This document shows positions 53,461-61,337 of a DNA stretch of 64,000 bases, piece after piece. Source of the stretch: Leptidea sinapis (taxonomy: Eukaryota > Arthropoda > Insecta > Lepidoptera > Pieridae); the NCBI RefSeq assembly GCF_905404315.1, contig NC_066273.1, forward strand, positions 14,136,001 through 14,200,000, given 5' to 3'. Under the pieces are notes generated by a model, which saw nothing but the letters and a program-made list of their open reading frames with translations, ran no database searches and had not been told where the DNA came from. The position numbers and the translations under genes are program-made. How positions within the stretch are numbered: the first letter of the stretch is position 1; the number at the start of each line of letters is the position of its first letter.

Positions 53461-54516
53461 ATGGAGAAAATTGAACATCGCGCCGTCGTAAAGTTCCTCA
53501 CCAAACAAGGAAAAACGCCTCAAACTATTTTGCAAGAGATGTTAGCTGTTTACGGAGACTCTGCTCCTGGTAAAACCATGATTTACAAATGGCACGGCCT
53601 TTTCAAGCAAGGAAGGGAGTCAATTGAAAATGATCCTCGACCTGGACGGCCCATTGAGGCCACTACGCCGGAAATCATTGAAAAAGTTGAAAAACTTGTA
53701 TTGGAAGACGGAAGGTTGAAGAAGAAACAACTTGCAGCATCAGTTGGAGTATCAGAAACCACAATTTTAAATATTCTTCATCAACATCTTGGCATGAGTA
53801 AAGTGTGTTCAAGGTGGGTCCCGAGAATGCTCACGCCGCTGCAAAAACGTGAGCGCGTCAACTGTTCCCGCGAGTATTTGGACCGCTGTGGAGAAGTTAG
53901 GGAAGAAATTATGGCCCGAATTGTAACCGGTGATGAAACTTGGGTTCACCACTATGAGCCTGAGTCAAAGCAGGAGTCGATGCAGTGGCACAAAAAAGGC
54001 ACACCACCCCCAAAAAAATTTAAAGTGTCGCAATCGGCCGGAAAGATCATGGCGACTATTTTTTGGGATACTGAAGGTATTCTTTTGATCGATTATAAAG
54101 AACGTGGTGTTTCTATAACGGGAGAGTACTACGCTTCCCTATTGGACCGATTAAAAGAAGCTATTAAAGAAAAAAGAAGAGGAAAACTGACAAAAGGTGT
54201 ACTCCTTTTGCACGACAACGCGCCCGTTCACACGAGTCATGTTGCGACGGCTGCCATTCATCGATGCGGTTTTGAACAACTACGCCATCCACCCTACAGT
54301 CCAGACCTGGCCCCTAGCGATTTTTATTTATTCCCAAAGATGAAGAAAGAGCTGCGTGGAAAAAAATTTAGAGACGATGATGAAGTCAAGTCGGCGATTT
54401 CGGCGTATTTTGACGCCCAAGACAAAACCTATTTTTTCGACGGTATTAATAAGTTATATGCCAGATCCCAAAAATGTATTCGTGTTAAGGGGGAATATAT
54501 TGAAAAGGAAAAATAA
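53461..54516 (+). CDS. Mariner transposase, intact
   Basis: 351 residues. The transposase cuts the element out by binding the inverted repeats and reinserts it at TA. Two helix-turn-helix segments lie at about residues 5-55 and 85-115. The WVPRMLT linker motif is at 119-125. The catalytic triad is D158 (TGDETW), D252 (HDNAP) and D287 (APSDFYLF), with 34 residues between the last two (DD34D). The start is the first ATG, ~180 bases inside the left repeat. The stop lies 31 bases before the right repeat. No frame break or missing catalytic residue is visible. Confidence 0.95.
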   Translation: MEKIEHRAVVKFLTKQGKTPQTILQEMLAVYGDSAPGKTMIYKWHGLFKQGRESIENDPRPGRPIEATTPEIIEKVEKLVLEDGRLKKKQLAASVGVSETTILNILHQHLGMSKVCSRWVPRMLTPLQKRERVNCSREYLDRCGEVREEIMARIVTGDETWVHHYEPESKQESMQWHKKGTPPPKKFKVSQSAGKIMATIFWDTEGILLIDYKERGVSITGEYYASLLDRLKEAIKEKRRGKLTKGVLLLHDNAPVHTSHVATAAIHRCGFEQLRHPPYSPDLAPSDFYLFPKMKKELRGKKFRDDDEVKSAISAYFDAQDKTYFFDGINKLYARSQKCIRVKGEYIEKEK

Positions 54517-54547
54517 CATAATGTATCATTTCATCTTTTTTCCCAGT

Positions 54548-54576
54548 CATTCCGCGAACTTTTTGACCTCCCCTCG
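54548..54576 (-). repeat. Mariner right terminal inverted repeat
   Basis: Complemented it reads CGAGGGGAGGTCAAAAAGTT and on to GGAATG. Confidence 0.92.
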
Positions 54577-54689
54577 TATTATTAACTGCACAAATAATTA
54601 TTGCAAAAATTATGAAGCACAGTACTGTATTTTGTACTGAAAGTGCGTATCCATATATTGGAGGATTGGCGAAGGGACTTAGTTCTGTA

Positions 54690-55325
54690 GCATACGCCGT
54701 TTAAAAGATTAGACAATTAACTGACATAGATACGGCTTATGTCCTATGGTATATTGCTATGGCAAGACTGCCAATATTATACAATCTTTGTGCCGCAGAA
54801 GAGGGCTATCCACGCTATTTATAACCTAGTTCCTCAAGAACCATTGAGAGCAAAATTTAAAGATATTAACATCTTGAATCTTTATAATATATTATTGATA
54901 ATGTTATGTGTGTACATAGGCACAAAAGTGAATTTGCTAGAAGCTGTTATAACCATAATGTTAACACCAGGAACAGACAAACTTATAATGCCTACTACTG
55001 GGCTAAGTAGAGTTAGTAAGTCTTTCGTGGGGCGATGTATATTCTTTTATAACAAGATTTTTTTAAAGAAATGTTTGAGTGGTAAAGGTAATATTATATA
55101 ACATAAATGATTTTCCTTATGATACCACAGATTGGGAATGGAGTAACCGCCGCCAGGCTATTAAATAAAAGTTTAATTGTACGACATTACTATGTAACTG
55201 TATTTTTTGTGAAAAAAAAAAAGGAAACCCGTATGAGTTTGTTGCGCACATTCCTCTCAGGTCTGAGGCATACTTTTTGGAATGGGTCAGTAAGTGGCTC
55301 AATAAGTGATATCACATCCTATTAT
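54690..55325 (+). pseudogene. LINE C-terminal relic
   Basis: The plus-strand frame 54739-55101 reads MSYGILLWQDCQYYTIF, PQKRAIHAIYNLVPQEPLRA, VITIMLTPGTDKLIMPTTGL and SRVSKSFVGRCIFFYNKI. Beyond a stop it runs into an NDFL and GME end (55105-55145). It is the fullest of three C-terminal fragments of this LINE family (others at 35930-36170 and 44726-45060). There is no RT. Confidence 0.75.
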
Positions 55326-55892
55326 GAATAAAAATATTTGGATTTTGAACTGGTCTATGGTCAGAAGGGTCACTGGTACTACCCGAGTTAAGCAGTGGAA
55401 CTACTTTAGAATGCTTCATTAGGCATGAAAATTCACTCTATAATACAAAATAAAATTGTTAAATATTACAACAGTTCACTCAAGTGCAAATAATCAATCA
55501 AGATACTAAATAAGAGAAGTGGGACGCACAAAAGAGATAAAGCTAGTGGTCCTGACAATATTACAAAATATGAATTTCTAATTATTCGACAATTTCATTG
55601 AGAACTTCGTCAACTACACTACGCCATAGCCATTTATTGTATGTACCTCAATCATCTACTAACTACCGAAGCAATAGTTATATCTTGCGGGCTAGCTCCA
55701 TCTATAATAAACTAAGCAGTGAAATAATTTAATTTGTATATTTTTAATACAACTGTTAAAGCAATGAAACAATGTATCATGAAAACATTTTTTGAGTCCG
55801 ATGACTAACCTGTAAATATTAAGTGTGCTTATTATTAGATTAGATTACATGTTTACTCTTTATAATTTTGCTTCTTACTACTTCCTTTTCTT
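55326..55892. other. Intergenic, no feature recognised
   Basis: AT-rich with no coding signal. It ends at the LINE tail that hosts the LTR element. Confidence 0.4.
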
Positions 55893-55921
55893 TTATGGAA
55901 TAGGAGGACAAACGAGCGTAC
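55893..55921 (-). mobile_element. LINE tail, left part, split by the LTR retrotransposon
   Basis: TTTATGGAATAGGAGGACAA and ACGAGCGTAC are the 3' end (minus strand) of the 5604-8690 LINE family. The sequence resumes at 63824 with the duplicated GTAC followed by GGATCACCTGTTG. Confidence 0.88.
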
Positions 55922-56125
55922 TGTTATGAACAATTGTCATACGAGGTAAATTGCCGAGTTAACATATTAGTTTTATATAAAAGCGATAGCCGCCACGCGG
56001 TGCAGAGAGTTGGCTACACTCGGTCTTGTGAGTAAGTTCTGTATAAAATTGTGTGTGGAAATTAAAGTAATTCGGGAGTCAAAAAGTGTTTTTTTAAAAA
56101 GGCCACCAGCGCGTCCATCCTAACA
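55922..56125 (+). repeat. 5' LTR
   Basis: 204 bp, starting TGTTATGAACAATTG and ending CCATCCTAACA. It contains a TATATAA box (55974-55980) and an ATTAAA candidate polyadenylation signal (56061-56066). No difference from the 3' LTR was found. Confidence 0.95.
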
Positions 56126-56129
56126 AAAT

Positions 56130-56143
56130 TGGTGTCAGAAGTG
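56130..56143 (+). promoter_or_regulatory. tRNA primer-binding site
   Basis: TGGTGTCAGAAGTG starts four bases after the 5' LTR. The TGG start pairs with a tRNA CCA end. A leucine-tRNA-type primer is likely but is recalled, not checked. Confidence 0.75.
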
Positions 56144-56672
56144 TGATTTCGGGAAGGCCTATAGTTAGGGAAGACCCGGAGTCAAGGATAAAGAGCTACG
56201 CCTGGATCCTGTAAGAGATAGCTATTAAGTCTTAGCCTTGTAGTTGCAAGCCAGCATCTCTTAAACACCTCCTAACAGTTGATCGACGATAAGCCTCCGC
56301 TATCAAGCGTGAGCCCGCATCACCTGCCTAGTTCCACCACATCAGACCTCCGACCAGTGACCAGAGGGTCACCTGGAGCCATCCTCCCCGTGACCGTCCC
56401 ACGGAGAACATCAGGTCATTGGACGAGTATGAAGATTTTATTAATTCTGTGAGTTATTTCTAATCTTTACTAAGAGTCCTAAAGTGAATAAATCACTCAG
56501 TGAATTTCAAAGTGAATGGTGAATTTATATTTTATTTTTCAAGATTTAGAACTTTATTTACTATTTTATACAGCTTATATTTCAATTTTGTATTATCAAT
56601 TTTATTGTGCGTTTATAATTTTGTCTGTGTGTTCTGATGCTCTGTACGCTTTTGTTATTTTATTAATAATTA
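56144..56672 (+). other. Errantivirus leader
   Basis: ~530 bases between the primer site and the gag ATG. It should contain packaging signals and a splice donor for env mRNA. CAAGGATAAAG and several GT sites occur, but no donor can be assigned with confidence. Confidence 0.5.
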
Positions 56673-57710
56673 ATGCCTAAAACAATTAAAGCGGAACAGT
56701 CTGTAGAAGTCGATTCAAATAGCGACTCAGACAGTTCTCTTTCAGAAGCGACACCCCAAAAGCCAAAAATTAAAATGAGTGAAAAACTCACACTCTCATT
56801 TTTGACGAAGTTCATCAAACCATACAATGGGGATCGCGAATCACTTCCTGCATTTTTAACGAATTGTGAAAATGCAATTTCTTTAGCAAGTACAGAACAA
56901 CAGAACGTTCTTTTTAAATATATCGTGTCACAACTTGAGGGGAAAGCTCAATTAGCTTGTTGTCTAAAGAAATTTGGAAGTTGGCCCGAAATTAAACAGT
57001 TTTTAAAATCAACTTTCGGAGAAAAGAAACACTCAACTCATTTATTACTTGATCTGCAGAACTGCAAACAACTTCCCAATGAAGATGTGACGCAATATTC
57101 ATTGAGGATTGAATCCTGTCTCACACGGCTTCAATCTGATATACATTATAGTTGTGAGAGTGATAAAGAACTCATCGGTAGAATTGCTGCAATGGAAGAC
57201 TTAGCTCTCAACACATTTTTATTAGGCATGAATTCAAACTTTTCACACATTGTGCGCTGTAGAAACCCCAAAACTCTCTCCGACGCGATAACTCACGCGA
57301 TAGAAGAGGAGAAGTTATTTAACTTAAATAAATTATCACAGAAATCTTCTAAATATTGTACTATATGTAATAAAAATGGTCATTCAATATCTGAGTGCTA
57401 TAAAAATAAGAATAGACATACAAAGTCTTATAAAGTTAATAATTATGATTCGCATCCTTCTAGTTATAACCAAAGTTATAATAACTTTTCAAAGAATAAT
57501 TCTTACAACGGTAACAAAGTATGCGTTTACTGTAAGAAGCGCGGTCACTTGATCGGTGAGTGTCACACGCTCAAGCATAAGAATGCCCAGCGAAATTCGA
57601 AACTTTCCCATGCACCGAATCGGACCGCATTCGCACCGAAAGGTAATAATTCCCATGTGAATATTATTGATGTAGATGGATGTAATGATAATCAAGACCA
57701 TTTAAACTAA
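56673..57710 (+). CDS. gag: Errantivirus gag (capsid and nucleocapsid polyprotein)
   Basis: 345 residues from the ATG at 56673. After an acidic Ser-rich N-terminus comes a retroviral/gypsy capsid-like region (FLTKFIKPYNGDRESLPAFL, KGKAQLACCL-type, then a helix-rich stretch). Two CCHC zinc knuckles follow, CTICNKNGHSISEC (57357-57398) and CVYCKKRGHLIGEC (57522-57563), which bind the RNA. An Asn/Ser/Tyr-rich spacer separates them. The frame ends TAA at 57708-57710, overlapped by the TTTAAAC frameshift signal. It packages the genomic RNA. No break is seen. Confidence 0.92.
   Translation: MPKTIKAEQSVEVDSNSDSDSSLSEATPQKPKIKMSEKLTLSFLTKFIKPYNGDRESLPAFLTNCENAISLASTEQQNVLFKYIVSQLEGKAQLACCLKKFGSWPEIKQFLKSTFGEKKHSTHLLLDLQNCKQLPNEDVTQYSLRIESCLTRLQSDIHYSCESDKELIGRIAAMEDLALNTFLLGMNSNFSHIVRCRNPKTLSDAITHAIEEEKLFNLNKLSQKSSKYCTICNKNGHSISECYKNKNRHTKSYKVNNYDSHPSSYNQSYNNFSKNNSYNGNKVCVYCKKRGHLIGECHTLKHKNAQRNSKLSHAPNRTAFAPKGNNSHVNIIDVDGCNDNQDHLN
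57701..57707 (+). promoter_or_regulatory. gag-pol -1 ribosomal frameshift slippery site
   Basis: The heptamer T TTA AAC, read in the gag frame, sits immediately before the gag TAA. Slipping back one base opens the pol frame, which then runs without a stop into protease. This fits the X XXY YYZ rule exactly. A stimulatory structure downstream was not resolved. Confidence 0.85.
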
Positions 57711-58966
57711 AAAGGGCTTCGGTTCCGTGTCTATCGAAGCCTTGTCATATTAGAAATGACACGAAACAAAATTATGTTTCTAATGGTTCTACTTTTCCCC
57801 GTGTTTCTAAATTTTATAAATCACGGTCAACATTAAATAATGGCAAAAGTCATTATAAAAGGTTTAATTGTAATACTGAGCGTTCTGATTTTGAAGGACA
57901 TTTGCCCTGTGGTCAATCCATAGTTGCACAGAGTAATGTTCCTCATAGAGTAAATAATAATCGGAAATTATTTTATAAAACTCAGTCTTCTTATAGGTTT
58001 AAACAAACTGAATCTTCTGATTCTCAAGGACATCTGCCCTGTGGTCAATACACGGTTGCACAGAGTAGTGTACCACAGAGAAATAAATATAATCAGAATA
58101 AATTAAATAAGATTAAACCTTCTCCCTGTGTCTCTGAGCCGTTCTTATTAGCACAGGTTAATAAAAAGGGTAAACCTAATGGAAAGAAAAATTATAAAAA
58201 AAATAATAATTCCAAACAATTAATAAATACGGATCAGTTTGTGGTTAATAGAATCGATAAAATATCATTGCCACATGTTTATTTTATAGTTAATAATAGC
58301 GAGAAACCTCTCAGCTTTTTAATCGACACTGGTGCTTCAATATCGATTATTAAATATTCGAGTTTATCAAATCATCCAGTGCTTAATTCACATACTGTGA
58401 AAATTCAAGGTCTCAATGATAGTAATTCATACTGTGAATCACTTGGCTCTATTTTATTAAACCTTGAATATAAGTTTTCAACAAAAAGTAAGATGCGTAT
58501 TAATTATACTTTTCACTCCATCAACGACACAACAAATTTAGAATTCGATGGAATTAAAATCCAACCATCTACTTCCCCGTGGAATGCCCCTGTCTGGGTA
58601 GTTCCCAAAAAAATAGATGCCTCTGGTAAGCAAAAATGGCGTATTGTTATTGATTACCGTCGGTTAAACGATGTGACTGTTTCCGAGGTATATCCTCTAC
58701 CCCTAATAACCGACATATTAGACCAATTAGGTCATTCCAAGTACTTTTCAACTCTTGATTTGGCGTCTGGCTTCCATCAATTAAAATTAAATCCCAGTGA
58801 CGTTGCCAAAACTGGCTTCAGTGTATCAACAAATGGTATATCTGGACACTTTGAATTTACCAGAATGCCATTTGGTTTAAAAAATGCTCCATCAACGTTT
58901 CAACGTTTGATGAATATTGTCCTCACTGGTCTTCAAGGTCTTCATTGCTATACATATATACCTTGA
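57707..58966 (+). CDS. pol: Errantivirus pol, first part: spacer, protease, N-terminal RT
   Basis: Open in the -1 frame from the slippery site; a start at 57902 would be too late and has no ATG. It begins with a spacer holding two copies of a ~44-codon module (GHLPCGQ..VAQS), 57891-58022 and 58023-58154. The aspartic protease follows (FLIDTGASISIIKYSSL, active-site Asp at 58325). Soon after comes the RT N-terminus (STSPWNAPVWVVPKK, RIVIDYRRLNDVTV, FSTLDLASGFHQLKL with the first Asp, FTRMPFGLKNAPSTF). The frame stops at 58964-58966, exactly where the next frame has the YLDD box. Only ~60 residues separate protease and RT motifs, far fewer than usual. Confidence 0.88.
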   Translation, partial: LKRASVPCLSKPCHIRNDTKQNYVSNGSTFPRVSKFYKSRSTLNNGKSHYKRFNCNTERSDFEGHLPCGQSIVAQSNVPHRVNNNRKLFYKTQSSYRFKQTESSDSQGHLPCGQYTVAQSSVPQRNKYNQNKLNKIKPSPCVSEPFLLAQVNKKGKPNGKKNYKKNNNSKQLINTDQFVVNRIDKISLPHVYFIVNNSEKPLSFLIDTGASISIIKYSSLSNHPVLNSHTVKIQGLNDSNSYCESLGSILLNLEYKFSTKSKMRINYTFHSINDTTNLEFDGIKIQPSTSPWNAPVWVVPKKIDASGKQKWRIVIDYRRLNDVTVSEVYPLPLITDILDQLGHSKYFSTLDLASGFHQLKLNPSDVAKTGFSVSTNGISGHFEFTRMPFGLKNAPSTFQRLMNIVLTGLQGLHCYTYIP

Positions 58967-61319
58967 TGATTGTATTATCTATTCCCACGACCTTGAATCA
59001 CACATAAATAAGTTAGAACTTGTATTTTCTAAGCTTAGAGAAGCTAATTTAAAACTACAGCCGGATAAGTGTGAATTCCTTCGACGTGAAGTCGCTTATC
59101 TTGGTCATGTCATTACTGACAACGGTGTTTCGCCAAATCCTGAAAAAGTTAAAGCAATTTCTAATTTTCCAGTGCCCAAAAATCCACGAGATATTAAATC
59201 CTTTCTTGGTTTAACTGGTTATTATCGCCGTTTTATTGAAAATTATTCACATATTACAAAACCTCTTACATCTCTATTAAAAAATGATGTTATTTTCAGT
59301 TGGTCTTTTGAACAAGAACAAGCGTTTAATATACTAAAACAAAAACTTATAAGTGCACCATTACTTCAATACCCTGATTTCTCTAAAACTTTTATAGTAA
59401 CCACTGACGCATCAAACTACGCAGTTGGCGCAGTTTTATCACAAGGTGAAATTGGTATGGACAAACCAATCGCTTATGCGTCTCGCACTTTAAATAAAGC
59501 AGAAGGTAATTATTCAACCACAGAAAAAGAACTTCTAGCAATTCTATTTGGTGTGAATACATTCCGTCCATATATTTATGGTTACAAATTTAAAATTGTC
59601 ACTGACCATCGTCCTTTAGTTTGGTTATTTAATGCTAAAGATCCTGGTAGTCGATTATTAAGATGGCGGTTAAAGTTAGAAGAATACGACTACGAGATTA
59701 TTTATAAGCCCGGTCGAATAAATTCAAACGCTGACGCTCTGTCTCGTAACCCGGTTAACGCTGTTGTTCATTCAAATTTAAAGCATTCTACTTATGAACA
59801 ATACTTTAAAGATCAATTTACTAAATCTTTTTCAAGTGATACTCAAATTGAAGAACTAAATGAAAGTCTTCATTTAACTAAACATAAAATAATAATTTGT
59901 CCGATATCTTTAGATTTTGATTACTCTATGCCACATTGTGAGCAATTGTTATCTATGTTGAGTAGTCCCGCTGATTTCTTAGAATTAGAACGTGAATCCG
60001 AGACTGTACAGTCAGTCGATACAAGTGATAGAACCATTTACTTTTTATACACTAAGGTTCATCATTATGAGGAAACGAATTATAGAACTATATACAATTT
60101 ATTATTAAAATTAAGAGATTTAATTATTAGCAAAAATGCTAACGAGAGTGATATAGCTATTTCTGATTTTTCAGACCCTTTTACAAAATTAAACTATACC
60201 AAAATTTACAATATTATTTCTTATATTTTTCACGGTACTAATATAAATGTACATATTTATAAAAATAAAATATATTATCCGACACCTGCGGAAGTCCCAA
60301 ATATACTTAAAGAAAATCATGGAACTACAATAGCTGGACACCCAGGTATTAAACGGATGTACAGTAGGATAAAACAATCCTTTTATTGGAAGAGTATGCG
60401 TTCAGACATAGAACGATTTGTTAAAGAATGTAAAATGTGTCAAATTAATAAACCCTTACGAGCATCAAATAAAGCTCCCATGGTTATCACTTCATCAAGT
60501 ACTAAGCCCTTTGAAAGATTGGCCCTAGATATTGTTGGAATTTTACCTGAAGCAGGTTTTCAGAAATTTAAATATATTTTGACACTTCAAGATGACCTTA
60601 CAAAGTTTTCATGTGCATACCCTATGGTGACGAGCACTACTGATGAGGTTGCTAGAAGCCTTATACATTTTATATCTTTGTTCGGGTTTCCTAAAATGAT
60701 CCTTACGGATCAAGGCACATGTTTTACTTCAGAGTTATTTAAGCAATTAACCAACATTCTTAAAATTAAAAATTTGTATTCTTCTCCTTATCATCCCCAA
60801 ACTAACGGTGCCCTTGAACGTTCTCATGCAACATTAAAGGAATACTTAAAATCGTTTGTTAACGAAAATCAAAATGATTGGCATTGCTATCTAGCGACGG
60901 CAATATTACCTTATAATACAACGCCGCACTCTACAACTCTTTATACACCATTTGAACTTTTATACGGTTATAAGCCGACTATACCTAGTAGTGTTTACGA
61001 AACAAACGACAATAATACTTATGATGAGTATATACGAGCTCTTCAATATCGTATGCGATTTAGTAGAGAAAGAGCACTTGAAAATATAAATAAAAGCAAA
61101 GAAACATCAAAACGTTATTATGACTCTTCTTCTTCCTCAAAGTCGTATAAAGTAGGTGACATGGTTTATTTAAAACAGCACCATAGATTAAGAAAAGCGC
61201 TCTCCCCAGTGTGGAAAGGGCCTTATAAAATAATAAAGGTTAACGGAAAAAATAATGTTACCCTTTTAATAAATCGCAAACACATTAAACATCATATTGA
61301 TGAAATAAAACCAGTATAA
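58917..61319 (+). CDS. pol: Errantivirus pol, second part: RT core end, RNase H, integrase
   Basis: 800 residues as an open frame, but it depends on a one-base shift from the preceding frame around 58950-58959. The RT YLDD (58959-58970) starts the functional part, then the thumb and connection (YLGHVITDNGVSPNPEKV, FLGLTGYYRRFI). RNase H has TTDASNYAVGAVLSQ and STTEKELLAI, TDHRPLVWL. Integrase has the HPGIKRM...CKMCQ zinc finger (60340-60450) and the DDE core (LALDIVG ~60520, LTDQGTCF ~60700, NGALERSHATL ~60810). A chromatin-binding tail with VWKGPYKI follows. It integrates cDNA. The stop at 61319 is ~170 bases before env. Confidence 0.92.
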   Translation: MSSLVFKVFIAIHIYLDDCIIYSHDLESHINKLELVFSKLREANLKLQPDKCEFLRREVAYLGHVITDNGVSPNPEKVKAISNFPVPKNPRDIKSFLGLTGYYRRFIENYSHITKPLTSLLKNDVIFSWSFEQEQAFNILKQKLISAPLLQYPDFSKTFIVTTDASNYAVGAVLSQGEIGMDKPIAYASRTLNKAEGNYSTTEKELLAILFGVNTFRPYIYGYKFKIVTDHRPLVWLFNAKDPGSRLLRWRLKLEEYDYEIIYKPGRINSNADALSRNPVNAVVHSNLKHSTYEQYFKDQFTKSFSSDTQIEELNESLHLTKHKIIICPISLDFDYSMPHCEQLLSMLSSPADFLELERESETVQSVDTSDRTIYFLYTKVHHYEETNYRTIYNLLLKLRDLIISKNANESDIAISDFSDPFTKLNYTKIYNIISYIFHGTNINVHIYKNKIYYPTPAEVPNILKENHGTTIAGHPGIKRMYSRIKQSFYWKSMRSDIERFVKECKMCQINKPLRASNKAPMVITSSSTKPFERLALDIVGILPEAGFQKFKYILTLQDDLTKFSCAYPMVTSTTDEVARSLIHFISLFGFPKMILTDQGTCFTSELFKQLTNILKIKNLYSSPYHPQTNGALERSHATLKEYLKSFVNENQNDWHCYLATAILPYNTTPHSTTLYTPFELLYGYKPTIPSSVYETNDNNTYDEYIRALQYRMRFSRERALENINKSKETSKRYYDSSSSSKSYKVGDMVYLKQHHRLRKALSPVWKGPYKIIKVNGKNNVTLLINRKHIKHHIDEIKPV

Positions 61320-61328
61320 ATTATTGTT

Positions 61329-61337
61329 GTTTCAGAT
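61329..61337 (+). promoter_or_regulatory. Probable env splice acceptor
   Basis: TTGTTTCAG, an excellent acceptor placed just after the pol stop (61317-61319). The env frame is blocked upstream by TGA near 61302. Errantiviruses are known to express env from a spliced RNA. Confidence 0.65.

Larger units (their letters stand above)
53282..54576 (+). mobile_element. Intact mariner (Tc1/mariner) transposon
   Basis: 1295 bp, flanked by TA at 53280-53281 and 54577-54578. The terminal inverted repeats are 53282-53311 and 54548-54576, about 29 bp and differing at one or two bases; they start CGAGGGGCGGTCAAAAAG on the left and CGAGGGGAGGTCAAAAAG on the right, complemented. Between them is one uninterrupted transposase ORF. 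The length is standard for mariner, so the copy may still be active or recently so. Confidence 0.93.

Noticed and set aside
57902..57910. Pol starting at TTG 57902
   Set aside because: The frame is open from the slippery site at 57701-57707. An internal TTG start is not needed.
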